Virus record (IMG/VR): IMGVR_UViG_3300037796_000233
Span: 1 to 54,354 of that record
Length of the DNA: 54,354 bases
Origin: a virus
Strand: one strand, 5' to 3'
Under the pieces are notes generated by a model, which had not been told where the DNA came from, ran no database searches, and saw only the letters and a program-made list of their open reading frames with translations. Position 1 is the stretch's first letter, and each line of letters begins with the position of its first letter. The position numbers and the translations under genes are program-made. Positions 16,915 to 26,221 of this stretch are shown here, piece after piece.

Positions 16915-17949
16915 CTATGATATCGTAAAAAGCTCACCTGCCCCATCCAGGGTAATCGTCGCCGTCATGTTATCAGCCTTGGGCATCGATTTCGACACCT
17001 TCACAACCGCAATGCCGGCATAATACCGTTTGGGATCATTCCGGTCAGGATAGATTTTCACCCACCGCTTTGTGGCATCGATCTGATCCGAAAAATCCCC
17101 GGCTTTGGTCCAGTAAACCGAACCGCTGGAAGACCAAGACTTTGCGCCCAAAGCCTTCTGGGGATAATCCTCCCCGTATGCCTGCGATTCACTCGTGGCG
17201 ACATCGCGGTCAACCGAAAAATCGTATGAATCCGGAAGTTCCTCAAAATCCGGTTCCGTGTAGGAGGCAAAAAGCCGCCGCCGGTGCGTCCCTTCTGAGG
17301 CCATGGGGTCTGCGGCGTGGATAAGAGGAAGGGCGTTGGAAAGCATAAACGCCCCTTTGTTCGATCCCATTTCGCCGCCGTCCCGGTATGCGATGGAAAC
17401 CCCCGGAATTGAGGTGCGCTCTTTGGAATCACTGTCGATCTCGGATGAAGAAAAAACCGCCCCATCAGAAGCAGAGGCATAGGTGGCCGGCACATAACCC
17501 AGAAGGATATCCTCAACAGGGAGAAAAGGAAGACCACCGGCCACGCCCCGGTCCCGACTCACAGCCCCTTCATCCGCCGCCGTCTTCACCATGGCCCCTG
17601 TGGGATCAATCGTAATAGCTGTCACCATTACGTTCCCCGGCGTGGACGGTCGCGCCACAGCGGTCACCGTGACTTCATTTTCGATAACGAGCACTTGACC
17701 GCCCACCCGTGCTTCGCCCGGTTCCACGATGACTTCATTGGGGTTGAGGCCCGGCTTGATTCTCAGACCGGAAATGACCCCGTCAAGATAAACCTCCGGC
17801 TCACGCAACGGAGAAATGAAAGGTGCATCGGTCAGATATCGCGCACCCTTCCCTGTATAGTTTTCGTCCATCATCATTTCCGAAAGAGGCACAGGCATTC
17901 CGCCCATTTCGACTTCCACCAATGTTTCAAGTCCAGTCTTCCGACTCAT
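16915..17949 (-). CDS. Major tail protein (344 aa)
   Basis: The ATG at 17949 follows AAGGAGGT, a near-ideal SD; an upstream in-frame start at 18027 would overlap the previous gene and lacks one. The protein contains beta-rich tail-tube-like sequence, including VYLDGVISGLRIKPG, QVLVIENEVTVTA and a C-terminal KYYAGIAVVKV-like strand (RYYAGIAVVKVSKSM). Strong SD, GC-richer and less A-rich codons than the neighbours, and placement before terminator and chaperones all fit a high-copy tail tube subunit. The assignment rests on context and composition more than on motifs. Confidence 0.75.
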   Translation of the reverse strand: MSRKTGLETLVEVEMGGMPVPLSEMMMDENYTGKGARYLTDAPFISPLREPEVYLDGVISGLRIKPGLNPNEVIVEPGEARVGGQVLVIENEVTVTAVARPSTPGNVMVTAITIDPTGAMVKTAADEGAVSRDRGVAGGLPFLPVEDILLGYVPATYASASDGAVFSSSEIDSDSKERTSIPGVSIAYRDGGEMGSNKGAFMLSNALPLIHAADPMASEGTHRRRLFASYTEPDFEELPDSYDFSVDRDVATSESQAYGEDYPQKALGAKSWSSSGSVYWTKAGDFSDQIDATKRWVKIYPDRNDPKRYYAGIAVVKVSKSMPKADNMTATITLDGAGELFTIS

Positions 17950-17951
17950 GA

Positions 17952-18779
17952 CTAAACCTCCTTGAAGTAATCTCTCATTTTTTCTTCGGTTATCTCTATG
18001 GGCAAAATACGATATCTTGCCGGCCAAGCAGTATTCAGAGCAGTTATCTTACCGATATTGACGTTTGTAATTTTTCGCCCCATTAATTCTGTTGGATTGT
18101 CGAAACCTAAAAGCCCTGAACAATCAAATTCGCCATCCGGAAAGACATTCACTCTCCGATCTGCGCCCTCATCCGCCGTCTCTATTTTGAAAGACCTCCT
18201 TTCCGAATTCCAAGAAACCGTAACGCCATCATAACAGTCGTCTTGTCTTTTCGAGTTATTCCTTATTTGTTCCTGAATTAAGGTTGCGACATCCTCCGGT
18301 TCCGCCATTGAATATCCACAAAATACATTTACAGGATCATTCCCGTTAATGGATACTTTTATCTTATTACTTTCCGCCGTAAAATTAAAGGGGATATTTT
18401 CTTCAGATACTACGGACCCTTCGCTTGACCCCTTTCGGTTATAACCGAAAAAACCGCCTTTCGCAATTGCCGTCCTAATGTCTTCTGTAAACTTTAAAAG
18501 TCCGACCCATTTGCCCGTCCCCAATATCGTTCCCTCTATATTGGAGGCAGGCATTACCAATCTGGCATAAATATGTAAAATATATTCAGTATTCACTAAT
18601 CCGGATGACGCACGGGTTTCCAAATCCTCTTCGCTCACTGGTTCAAGGATTATCGTATGGCCTTGACGCGGATAACTTTGTGCGAAACCCACTTTGAATT
18701 GATCTCCGCCCACATACGAAAGACCTTCAAAACCTTTTATCTGATAGTAAATGGCCCTTAAAACCGAATCAAAAGACAT
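17952..18779 (-). CDS. Putative tail terminator / connector protein (275 aa)
   Basis: It starts SFDSVLRAIYYQIKGFEGLSYVGG and continues with a beta strand rich region (EYILHIYARLVMPASN) and a C-terminal ITALNTAWPARYRILPIEITEE strand. The small alpha-beta layout and place between a virion morphogenesis-like gene and the major tail protein fit a tail terminator (gpU-like) or neck protein. The central part (about 110-220) is an insertion with a Cys-containing domain. Function is inferred from order. Confidence 0.6.
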   Translation of the reverse strand: MSFDSVLRAIYYQIKGFEGLSYVGGDQFKVGFAQSYPRQGHTIILEPVSEEDLETRASSGLVNTEYILHIYARLVMPASNIEGTILGTGKWVGLLKFTEDIRTAIAKGGFFGYNRKGSSEGSVVSEENIPFNFTAESNKIKVSINGNDPVNVFCGYSMAEPEDVATLIQEQIRNNSKRQDDCYDGVTVSWNSERRSFKIETADEGADRRVNVFPDGEFDCSGLLGFDNPTELMGRKITNVNIGKITALNTAWPARYRILPIEITEEKMRDYFKEV

Positions 18780-18789
18780 GATAAACCCT

Positions 18790-19389
18790 TTATTTAATGC
18801 CCAAATCTTTCTTGAGGTGAATATCGATCATTTCTGCAAAAGCCGTAAGAATGTGTCCAACGTCCGTATCTCCGGGCACTCTGGAATGAGAATCCGAAAT
18901 GCCTAAATGAACCCTTGGAATAATTTCAACCTCAATATTCCATTCATTCCCGGTTTCGACTTCAAGAAGTTCGATGACCCCGTCTTTTCCTTCTTGAGTT
19001 GCCTGCGCCCGTTCCTGGGCGTCTTCGCTGTAAACAACTTCCGTCTCTACCTTCGTGGAATCAACCAAGACCTCAAGTTCATTCCGCATCCTGGTTCTGT
19101 TTACGTTTTTGAATTTATACTTTTTTGCAAAAGGCCCATCATCGATTTTATTTGTGAGTGGTCCAACAAGAGTAGTTTGACCGCCTTTCATTTCCTTATA
19201 CCACTCAGGGTTTTCCGGCCATTGCTCTCCGTCTGGATCTATCTGCTGCATAAATCCGGCGTGGGTAGAATTTAAGATAATTTGACCGGCATCATAAAGG
19301 GCGCTGTCCAAATCCTTCTTCTTGATCCTGGTAAAAAGTTTCTTTAGGGCTTCAACCTGGCCCATATCAAGTTTTGCATCTTTTGCCAT
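18790..19389 (-). CDS. Virion morphogenesis protein, gpG/gpS-like tail completion (199 aa)
   Basis: The centre contains QQIDPDGEQWPENPEWYKEM, the typical 'DPDGxxW' signature of phage virion morphogenesis proteins (Mu gpG, P2 gpS-like), preceded by helices and followed by beta strands with a GHILTAFAEMIDIHL helix near the end. Members help complete the tail or join it to the head. It overlaps the stop of the upstream gene by one base and precedes the tail terminator candidate, as in known orders. Confidence 0.7.
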   Translation of the reverse strand: MAKDAKLDMGQVEALKKLFTRIKKKDLDSALYDAGQIILNSTHAGFMQQIDPDGEQWPENPEWYKEMKGGQTTLVGPLTNKIDDGPFAKKYKFKNVNRTRMRNELEVLVDSTKVETEVVYSEDAQERAQATQEGKDGVIELLEVETGNEWNIEVEIIPRVHLGISDSHSRVPGDTDVGHILTAFAEMIDIHLKKDLGIK

Positions 19390-20105
19390 TATGCCCTGTC
19401 TATCCTTCCCACCGTCTCGATTTTTCCGTGGGCGGCATAGGTGTAAAATTCAAATCGATCTCCGTATTCAAAAGGGGTATCGCCTTGCTTTATTTCCAAA
19501 ACAAAAGGAAAATCCCCGGCCCCTTTTGATTTTCGGTCAAAACCATAATCGCTGAAGCCACCTGGAACCCAATCTTTTGAAGGGTAAACTTCTCCAACGA
19601 TTACATTCGGAAGCGCACCCGTCCTTGTTCCATATGGAACAAACTCTCTTTTCGACAAAGCAGTCAACGTCCAAAATTCGGTCCTGGTAAACTGGTCTTT
19701 TGTCTCCAAAAACGATATATAGCCATTTCCCGAATTTGTCCTGGCCTTCTTTATTTCCGATGCGCTGGAAGGGAAACGAAGGGCTTTAAGCCTATCCTTG
19801 TAACTCTCCTTGAATTCCGTAACCCAATCTGAAACATTGGAAGATGATTGAACAAAACTCGAATTAAGAAGGCGAACAAACACCATTAATTTTTCGATAT
19901 CGTGAAGAGAAGAAATGTGCCAGGCTGGCACCGCCGTCTTCCCTCTCAAATATTCGTCGTTGATTTCGTTAAATGCGGCCAATCGGGATGTATTGAGAAG
20001 TTCTTCAACTTTGTTCTCTTCAATATCTTCCCGGAAATAATCGGTCAGGCTTTCGCCGTTTGGCAAAATAAGGTCTGCGTTTTTCGAGTAAGTTTTTGTT
20101 GCCAT
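19389..20105 (-). CDS. Head-tail connector region protein, unknown (238 aa)
   Basis: The protein begins with short strands and helices (NADLILPNGESLTDYF) and includes a long helix (DIEKLMVFVRLLNSSFVQSS). Its C-terminal part is beta-rich (FPFVLEIKQGDTPFEYGDRFEFYTYAA). Gene order places it among head-completion and neck proteins. It has a clear SD (AAGGGAAAA) and a one-base overlap with the next gene. I do not recognise the family. Confidence 0.65.
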   Translation of the reverse strand: MATKTYSKNADLILPNGESLTDYFREDIEENKVEELLNTSRLAAFNEINDEYLRGKTAVPAWHISSLHDIEKLMVFVRLLNSSFVQSSSNVSDWVTEFKESYKDRLKALRFPSSASEIKKARTNSGNGYISFLETKDQFTRTEFWTLTALSKREFVPYGTRTGALPNVIVGEVYPSKDWVPGGFSDYGFDRKSKGAGDFPFVLEIKQGDTPFEYGDRFEFYTYAAHGKIETVGRIDRA

Positions 20106-20114
20106 GATTTTCCC

Positions 20115-20672
20115 TTAATAGTCGAAAGTCAAAACGGAATTGAAGAAAAAGACCGGATATGGATATGGAACCGAAACCCCGCTGACGTCATTCCTTTTAA
20201 GTTGTAAACACATCATACATCCCGGCCCAACCGTTCCATTTGGCGTAAGAACACAACCGTTTTCCGTTTCATCGAAATCTATTATTTTAAGTTTATGATA
20301 ATCCGTCGATAATACTGGCGTTTTATGAAAGGTTGGCGCTGGAAAGTTTTTGTCCATTATGCTATTATTTCCAAACCCTCTGACGGCAAAAGACCAATTA
20401 AATTCACCGTTTACCTGTCCCGAATTAATATAATAAAGAGTTTGTAACCTTAAATCGCCCCCGGAATAGTCGGGAGGCATTGGAAAAAACCAGTATGCCT
20501 CCCAATCCACTCCGTTATCGTACTGTAAGCATGGAAGTTGAGCTGTAACGTCTCCAGAAACAATCTCGATTGAGCCCCGGATTGGATCTTTATTGGTTCT
20601 GACGTAAAGTTCCGCTGCCTTTACGTTAATGACCCCTACGTCACTGCGTGTTATGAAATCGTGTCGTGTCAC
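20115..20672 (-). CDS. Unknown structural-region protein (185 aa)
   Basis: The start is GTG 20672 with GGAAG nearby. The protein is beta-rich, with many aromatic and Gly/Pro residues (WEAYWFFPMPPDYSGGDLRLQTLYY), and could be a head decoration, spike or neck fibre protein. The run LPCLQYDN and the Cys pair in GPGCMMCLQL may bind a metal or disulfide. No named family recognised. Confidence 0.6.
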   Translation of the reverse strand: MTRHDFITRSDVGVINVKAAELYVRTNKDPIRGSIEIVSGDVTAQLPCLQYDNGVDWEAYWFFPMPPDYSGGDLRLQTLYYINSGQVNGEFNWSFAVRGFGNNSIMDKNFPAPTFHKTPVLSTDYHKLKIIDFDETENGCVLTPNGTVGPGCMMCLQLKRNDVSGVSVPYPYPVFFFNSVLTFDY

Positions 20673-20696
20673 AGCCCAACTTCCTTCAGGGGTTTC

Positions 20697-21053
20697 CTAC
20701 CGAATCAAGACCTTGCCGGCAAAACGTCTGTCCGGTTTCTTCCGCACAGTGATGGTGACGGTCCCGGTGTCGCTCACGGAAATGTCTTCCATCATCTTTT
20801 TCCCGTACACCGACCCGTCGCCGTTCACATCTTCATAGACGACCGCGTCAACCTCCGTCCCTAACAAAACCGTTTGCTCGATTTCCTCCTGGAAATGAAC
20901 TGAAATAAATTCCTCATCATCAAAAACCGCCCGTTTGGCGTCGCCGCCTTCCTTTGAAACGTCAACAAAAGTTTCTTCCGGGTTGATCTCAACCGGCTTT
21001 AAAACTTCCTCTGTAACAACTACTTTTACGGGCTCATCGGAAACAATCGGCAT
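20697..21053 (-). CDS. Unknown acidic structural-region protein (118 aa)
   Basis: An acidic, Val/Glu-rich protein with many beta strands (VKVVVTEEVLKPVEI...TGTVTITVRKKPD). The size and acidity resemble head decoration or neck adapters. The ATG is preceded by a weak GGA at nine bases. It lies in the uninterrupted connector block. Confidence 0.6.
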   Translation of the reverse strand: MPIVSDEPVKVVVTEEVLKPVEINPEETFVDVSKEGGDAKRAVFDDEEFISVHFQEEIEQTVLLGTEVDAVVYEDVNGDGSVYGKKMMEDISVSDTGTVTITVRKKPDRRFAGKVLIR

Positions 21054-21068
21054 GAGGAAAATCCAGTT

Positions 21069-21419
21069 TTAGTCGGGAATAACGGTCACTGTCGGTATAA
21101 ACTCGATTGAACCCTTAACCCATGTTTTTGCTTCCGTCGTCTCTACAATATCGTAATCCCCTTCAGTTACGTTTACTGCCCCTGTTTTGGTTCGTTCTGC
21201 TGAAATATAAACCTTGCCCTCGGTTGGATTGCCCTCTATCCCGCAATCAAAATCAAAAACAAGCTGAGAATCCCGCCCTTCATCTTCACGTACCTGCGAC
21301 ATAAAGGTTTTTCCAGTTAGGTCCATTGGGGTTGTTGCTTCTTTATCCGGATAGAAGGTAAAAATGCGCTTGAAACTTCTCCCTTTTTCGATGGTAAGGT
21401 CTTTATTGAAAGCGGACAT
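21069..21419 (-). CDS. Small beta-sandwich phage protein, BppU/upstream-domain-like (116 aa)
   Basis: The sequence FNKDLTIEKGRSFKRIFTF ... PMDLTGKTFMSQVRED is the well-known N-terminal pattern of a phage domain (KGxxFxRxFTWxD...PxDLTGxTxxxQIR) found in baseplate upper proteins and stand-alone small virion proteins. The stand-alone size fits the latter. SD GGGAGG is present. Confidence 0.7.
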   Translation of the reverse strand: MSAFNKDLTIEKGRSFKRIFTFYPDKEATTPMDLTGKTFMSQVREDEGRDSQLVFDFDCGIEGNPTEGKVYISAERTKTGAVNVTEGDYDIVETTEAKTWVKGSIEFIPTVTVIPD

Positions 21420-22138
21420 CAGTCATCCTCCCGTCTTTTTTTCTTCAGGTTTTCAATTATCCGCCTGGAAATATCTAAATTTTTATTGAACGTCCAAAGG
21501 AGGATTATCAAAGTCACAGAAAACATTACGGAATCAAGTTCCTTCTCAAAAATAACCCCCTCAGAAAGAAACCGAAAACCACCCATAGCAAGAAGTCCGG
21601 TTGAAATTATCGTTGCCCGTAAGGATTGAAGACAAAGTGGTTTCATAAAACCTTGCCTCATCTTGATTTCCTTATCTGTCCTGCCTATCTCAATCGACAA
21701 AAGCCCGTGGAGATAAAGTCCCCGAACAAAGATATAAATTGAAAAACTAATCACCCAAACGGAAAACAAAGGGAAAAACCCTACGCAAAGACTTATACTC
21801 CAAGCCCAAATAAGAACGACCGAAAAGAAAAGACAAGAAATAAAAAGGCCCCAAAAGGTTTCATATAAAAATTTCCCGTCAAAAAGACTTTTCAATATTA
21901 CATTGATTCGCCTTGAGACCTTCTCACCGGATTTGGATTTGTTTAATCGTGAAACGCCCGAAAGCCAAAGCCAAATCCGCTCTGCCCTTTCCGAATAATC
22001 CCGACAAGAATGAAGACCGCGCTGGAATAGTGTCCAACAATGGATTTGGCGATATCCAAAAAGAAGAAGAAAAAAGGCGATTGCCCCTTGTCCGAAATAA
22101 CCCAACGTGCCATTTATAAAATTACAATATTCATACAT
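21419..22138 (-). CDS. Multi-pass membrane protein (239 aa)
   Basis: Five or so hydrophobic segments are visible: about 15-35, 97-118, 120-148, 172-195 and 202-220. Between them are basic loops (RLNKSKSGEKVSRR). It overlaps the start of the previous holin-like gene by eight bases and lies next to a glycan acyltransferase. It may serve lysis, envelope modification or superinfection exclusion. The family is not recognised. Confidence 0.7.
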   Translation of the reverse strand: MYEYCNFINGTLGYFGQGAIAFFLLLFGYRQIHCWTLFQRGLHSCRDYSERAERIWLWLSGVSRLNKSKSGEKVSRRINVILKSLFDGKFLYETFWGLFISCLFFSVVLIWAWSISLCVGFFPLFSVWVISFSIYIFVRGLYLHGLLSIEIGRTDKEIKMRQGFMKPLCLQSLRATIISTGLLAMGGFRFLSEGVIFEKELDSVMFSVTLIILLWTFNKNLDISRRIIENLKKKRREDD

Positions 22139-22496
22139 CTTTATTACTTCCTTTGATTTCTACATCTTCCTTGTCTTTGAGTTTTTCGATTCTTTTCATA
22201 ACAAGGTAATTCACAAAATCTAAAACCGATCTATAACAAAAGCCCGCTGCACCTACAGAGAAAAGCCTTGTTTTTTCAGATATATCAAAATCTATAAAGG
22301 CAAGGTAAACCAAAAGAGAGACAAAGCCAGAAGAAACAAAACCGACGACGAAAACCCCAAGGGAATATCTTTCTGAGTTCATATCCCGGACGAATCCGCC
22401 CAAAATACCAAGCAAGACCGGCGTGAAAAAGTCGGTGTGGACAAGCCACCGAATGAACTCAAAAACTATCCCGCTAAAAACCGCACTCTCAGTCAA
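22131..22496 (-). CDS. Holin-like membrane protein (LydA-type pattern, 121 aa)
   Basis: Start TTG 22496 with GGTGA upstream. Three hydrophobic segments (about 8-35, 45-70, 80-105) carry small-residue motifs (LLGILGGFVRDM, GFVSSGFVSLLVYLAF, SVGAAGFCYRSVLDF) that match the LydA-like holin layout, with a charged C-terminal tail (KRIEKLKDKEDVE). If so it would permeabilise the inner membrane at lysis. It is unusual that it lies in the head region, far from the endolysin-like gene at 36.5-37.4 kb. Confidence 0.65.
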   Translation of the reverse strand: MTESAVFSGIVFEFIRWLVHTDFFTPVLLGILGGFVRDMNSERYSLGVFVVGFVSSGFVSLLVYLAFIDFDISEKTRLFSVGAAGFCYRSVLDFVNYLVMKRIEKLKDKEDVEIKGSNKDV

Positions 22497-22509
22497 TTTA
22501 TTTCACCGA

Positions 22510-23505
22510 TTAGTCCAAAAGTTCTTTTGTATCAACATCCCGTAATTTCCGCGCTGGGTTCCCTGTCCAAATTTCGCCCTCTGGAATATCTTTCGTGACT
22601 ACCGAACCGGCCCCAATAACGGCGTTTTTCCCTATGGAAACCCCCGGACAAACACAACAACAGCTACCTATTCGGGCAAAATCCCCTACTTTAACCGGCT
22701 GGGGAACAAATTTTTCAACCCGCAAATACGAAAGGATTTTATCATTGGTAATCGTGACCCTTGGGCCTACATAAACGCCCTTTCCAATTTCGGTGTAAGC
22801 ACCGATATTTGAAAACTGAAATACTTTCGTTTGTGAACCAATTGAAACACCTTCTCCAATGAAACAATGATCCCTTATTTCAGACGTTTCATCGATAAAT
22901 ACGTTGGGTCTTATTTTGATATAATATCCAAGAAAAACGGTTGGAGAAATTAAAGCCGTTTTATGGATTATGTTTCCCTTGTTATCGAGATGAACCCCCG
23001 GCTCAATAAGGGTTTCGTTCATTATCTTTACCGGATTGCCTATGTAAATGCCCGGTTTTTCCAATGACCTTGGAACAAACGAGTTTGCCCCAATCGAAAT
23101 ATCCGGACCAATCTCCACGCCTGGCCCGATAATTGCCCCGGCCCCAATCTTAACCCGGTCCCCGATCTTGGCCGGTGAATGGTTCCCTTTAAAATCCGAA
23201 TGAAGGATGACCGCCTTTGGGCCTATGAAAACGTCTTCACCTATAATGGTATCTGGGGAAATAATTGCCCCGGCCTTAACTATTGATCTTGTACCGATCT
23301 TGCAGTTTGAGCCGGTTCGCACAAAACTTCCGATTGTCGCATTGTCACCAATCTCGGTTCCCCGTACTAACTTCACGTAATCACCAACCGTCGTTTTGTC
23401 GCCAATAACAACGTCCCTTTCGATGATTACAAACTCGCCAAGTTTAACGTCTCCGACCGCTTGAAACTGACTTCCCCGATAAACCACGTTTGATCCGCTA
23501 ATCAT
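22510..23505 (-). CDS. Left-handed beta-helix acyltransferase (hexapeptide repeat, 331 aa)
   Basis: The ATG at 23505 has AAGGAGA eight bases upstream; a start at 23529 would lie deeper in the upstream gene. Nearly the whole protein is made of hexapeptide repeats ([LIV]-G-x4), such as AIIGPGVEIGPDISIGANS, in two blocks (about 25-165 and 190-310). The second ends with GVSIGKNAVIGAGSVVTKDI and GNPARKL, the signature of WbbJ/maltose-O-acetyltransferase-type enzymes. These form trimers and acetylate or acylate sugars using acyl-CoA. The duplication of the block is unusual. It overlaps the 907-residue glycosyltransferase gene and probably modifies the same glycan. Confidence 0.85.
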   Translation of the reverse strand: MISGSNVVYRGSQFQAVGDVKLGEFVIIERDVVIGDKTTVGDYVKLVRGTEIGDNATIGSFVRTGSNCKIGTRSIVKAGAIISPDTIIGEDVFIGPKAVILHSDFKGNHSPAKIGDRVKIGAGAIIGPGVEIGPDISIGANSFVPRSLEKPGIYIGNPVKIMNETLIEPGVHLDNKGNIIHKTALISPTVFLGYYIKIRPNVFIDETSEIRDHCFIGEGVSIGSQTKVFQFSNIGAYTEIGKGVYVGPRVTITNDKILSYLRVEKFVPQPVKVGDFARIGSCCCVCPGVSIGKNAVIGAGSVVTKDIPEGEIWTGNPARKLRDVDTKELLD

Positions 23506-26221
23506 GACAGCGTTCTCCTTGCTGGTCATCTAATAAACCGGCTTTCGTTAGTTCCAAAACCAACCCAGGAAAGTTTAATGCCAACCAAATATGTTGATCC
23601 CTAAAATCCATAGTAAGAACTGATCCGCAAAAATTCTCTATGAAATCAATAGGGTTCAGCATATCCCAGTTGCCCTTAATACACATCGCAACCGTCTGTG
23701 GTATTTTTTTCCGAATGATCCCGGCCATGCCCATAACATCTTTTCTCATATGGCCCAGGGTTTCATCCTTCGTATTTTGATATAGGTTCCAGTGTATCTC
23801 TTCAAGGGCTTTCTTGGAAAACATTTCGCCTGAATCGAAATATCCGCCCTTGAATCTCTTTTTGATAATTGGATTGCGGTGTCGGATATCTAACATTGCG
23901 ATATCCGACCCGGCAAGAAAACCCTTACCTTTCCAAATTTCCTTTAATCCTCTTTCGATCCATCGGTCACAAAAGACATCGTCAGAACCAGCCACCATAA
24001 GGGCGTCAGGCTCCATCGTACTGGCTTCAAAAACTGCGTCCGACATCTTAGACCACAGAGGAAGGTTGGGCCGCTCTAAGAACAAATCTGCGCCACTCCC
24101 GGATGCTATCTTCCGGTTTTCTTTCTCCCCGGTAATTATCAATATTGGCTTAACGGTCTGGCGTTCCTTCAACCTTTTCGCCGTAAGGGTTGCAATCTCA
24201 TATCGACCGTGAACCGGCATAATAACCACAACCTTGGCGCTGATCTTTATCCTCGATTGCGGCGCTGAATTCGTTATCTCTTCTTGTGTAAGATTTGGAA
24301 ACCAGGTTTCGCAAAAAATTTGCCTGCTACGGACCCAGGCTGCCTTCATATCGAATTTTTTTTGGTGCCCCGTAGTAGAATGTGCCTTGTGTTCAACGCC
24401 GTGATCTAAAGCCAACGCTATACTAAAGCCCAACCTCTTCGACCTGAAGCAAAAATCGGGATCATCGAACCAACACGGTGAATATCTCTCGTCAAGAAAC
24501 CCGACCCTTTGGAAGACCTCCCAAGATGCATACATTCCGCCTATACCAACATATGAAGGTTCCTCAAGTATAGATTCCATTTTATAGGCCCAAGCCTTTG
24601 AATCCATAAACCAACCTTCAACCCCGGCGATATCACCCCCGGCCACTTTTAGCCTATGAATTGTTTCTGGCGAAATATATTGGTCATTATCCGGACAAAA
24701 AAGAAATCGACCCCTTGCCGCCGTTAAAACCTGATTGCGCCCTTCTATTGCTCCGTTGTTCTTATCGTTTCTCATAAACTTAAACAAAGGACCAAATGAA
24801 GGGAATTTTTCTTTAAGTTTATCAAATGAAAATTCGTCAGTTCCATTATCAAGTAAAACGATTTCTTCATTATATTTTTTGAAAGCTAAAATCCGTTTAA
24901 TTGCTTCAACAGTGACGTCTAATTTATTATGATATACAACGCAATAGGAAACATCCGGTTTTTCCAGCACTCTTTTAACCTTCAACGCAACCGCTTCTGG
25001 TTTTATCGCCTTGGAACAAGAGACGTTACCTTGATATCCACTTGAATTACATTTAATATTATACCAGCATGGACCGCCTGTCGGGCAATCTTCTGGCGTT
25101 ACTTGAATCACGAAACTGTTTCTGTAGTTTCTGGTCCTTATCTTCCCGTCAATATGGGTAAAAAGCCATATTGTCGGAATGTCTAAGGCAGCGGCAATGT
25201 GTGAAAGTCCCGTATCTGGACCAATAAATAAATCGCACTCACCTATAAGGGTGGTAACATTCCTCAAATCTCGTCCAAAATAAAACGAAACCTCTTCATT
25301 TTCCTCTAAATTGAACCATTTCGGTTTCTCTTTAGCAAAAACCAACAATTTATGATTTATAATTTCGACCGATGTGTGAATATCTCTTTTGTTCTCCCTT
25401 AAAATATCAATAAGGCTTTCGATTTCATACCAATCTCTTGCAGGCGCAGCGGATTCTAACGCAACCCCTATGGTCAAACCCCTTAAGGTTTCGTGCTTCG
25501 CCAAAAGTATCTCTTCTCTGGAGAGATAAAGTTTTGGCATTGGGGTTTCTTCCGGATTAAATCCCGCCGCCTTTACAAAAATCTCCGCTCTATTTAGATC
25601 GACTAATGGTTGAGTTTTTCTTTCGTAATCAATGCACTCAGTCGTTAGATCGATAGAAACATCCCAAAGAGAAGGGGCAACAATACTTACGCTAAAAGGA
25701 ACAAGTGAGTCAATAAAGGGGTTGTTTTTCGCCAAACATAAAAATTGTTTAGGGCAGGAAAAGGTTATTTTTGATTTTGGAAATCTTTTCTTGACCAATT
25801 CTATGACCGGAAAGGTCATAACGATATCACCTATCCCGCCCAAAGATCGATAGACAAGAATTTTTACAGGCTTGTCCGTGTTTCTTATTTCGCCTAAGTC
25901 TATGTGTCTTGTAGTTTCTATTTTAAAGAAATATTTTGATACAGTCTTAATTTTCGATTGAAGGAAGACAAAGGGGATGGCCCGGATTTCAACCGCATTC
26001 TGTTCTCCTGATACAACAAAAGTATCCGGCTTTACAAACCGGATATCGTAACCGCGCAAAGGTCTTCTATCGAATCGACAAAGGGTTTCTACATCCTTTT
26101 GGGAAGAAAGAAATTCAAAAAAATCTATTGTTGGCACAAGTGAAAATTCACCCGTCAGGGTTATCTTTTCCCCTTTGCTGGCAAAAGTTTTTGGGCCATC
26201 CCCTTTTAATCTTGCAAGCAT
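23498..26221 (-). CDS. Three-domain glycosyltransferase fusion (GT9 + GT2 + GT-A-like, 907 aa)
   Basis: Residues 1-115 are a domain of unknown type (LTGEFSLVPTIDFFEFLSS). Residues about 120-415 are GT-B family 9: GGIGDIV (128-134) and DLFIGPDTGLSHIAAAL (330-346), as in ADP-heptose heptosyltransferases. Residues about 424-640 are family 2: YCVVYHNKLD start, a DND at 511-513 and WFDDPDFCFRSKRLG (584-598), plausible catalytic and acceptor loops. Residues about 662-860 form a third GT-A-like unit: VVVIMPVHGRYE and AGSDDVFCD (SDD 746-748). The gene starts in a TAATG overlap with the 147-aa gene. A three-activity chain implies stepwise building of one glycan. Placement beside the capsid gene suggests virion or envelope decoration; this is inference. 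Confidence 0.85.
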   Translation of the reverse strand: MLARLKGDGPKTFASKGEKITLTGEFSLVPTIDFFEFLSSQKDVETLCRFDRRPLRGYDIRFVKPDTFVVSGEQNAVEIRAIPFVFLQSKIKTVSKYFFKIETTRHIDLGEIRNTDKPVKILVYRSLGGIGDIVMTFPVIELVKKRFPKSKITFSCPKQFLCLAKNNPFIDSLVPFSVSIVAPSLWDVSIDLTTECIDYERKTQPLVDLNRAEIFVKAAGFNPEETPMPKLYLSREEILLAKHETLRGLTIGVALESAAPARDWYEIESLIDILRENKRDIHTSVEIINHKLLVFAKEKPKWFNLEENEEVSFYFGRDLRNVTTLIGECDLFIGPDTGLSHIAAALDIPTIWLFTHIDGKIRTRNYRNSFVIQVTPEDCPTGGPCWYNIKCNSSGYQGNVSCSKAIKPEAVALKVKRVLEKPDVSYCVVYHNKLDVTVEAIKRILAFKKYNEEIVLLDNGTDEFSFDKLKEKFPSFGPLFKFMRNDKNNGAIEGRNQVLTAARGRFLFCPDNDQYISPETIHRLKVAGGDIAGVEGWFMDSKAWAYKMESILEEPSYVGIGGMYASWEVFQRVGFLDERYSPCWFDDPDFCFRSKRLGFSIALALDHGVEHKAHSTTGHQKKFDMKAAWVRSRQIFCETWFPNLTQEEITNSAPQSRIKISAKVVVIMPVHGRYEIATLTAKRLKERQTVKPILIITGEKENRKIASGSGADLFLERPNLPLWSKMSDAVFEASTMEPDALMVAGSDDVFCDRWIERGLKEIWKGKGFLAGSDIAMLDIRHRNPIIKKRFKGGYFDSGEMFSKKALEEIHWNLYQNTKDETLGHMRKDVMGMAGIIRKKIPQTVAMCIKGNWDMLNPIDFIENFCGSVLTMDFRDQHIWLALNFPGLVLELTKAGLLDDQQGERCHD

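Noticed and set aside
23814-24212. Plus-strand frame of 132 codons within the glycosyltransferase gene
   Set aside because: Antisense shadow without SD; the minus-strand protein has strong domain motifs here.
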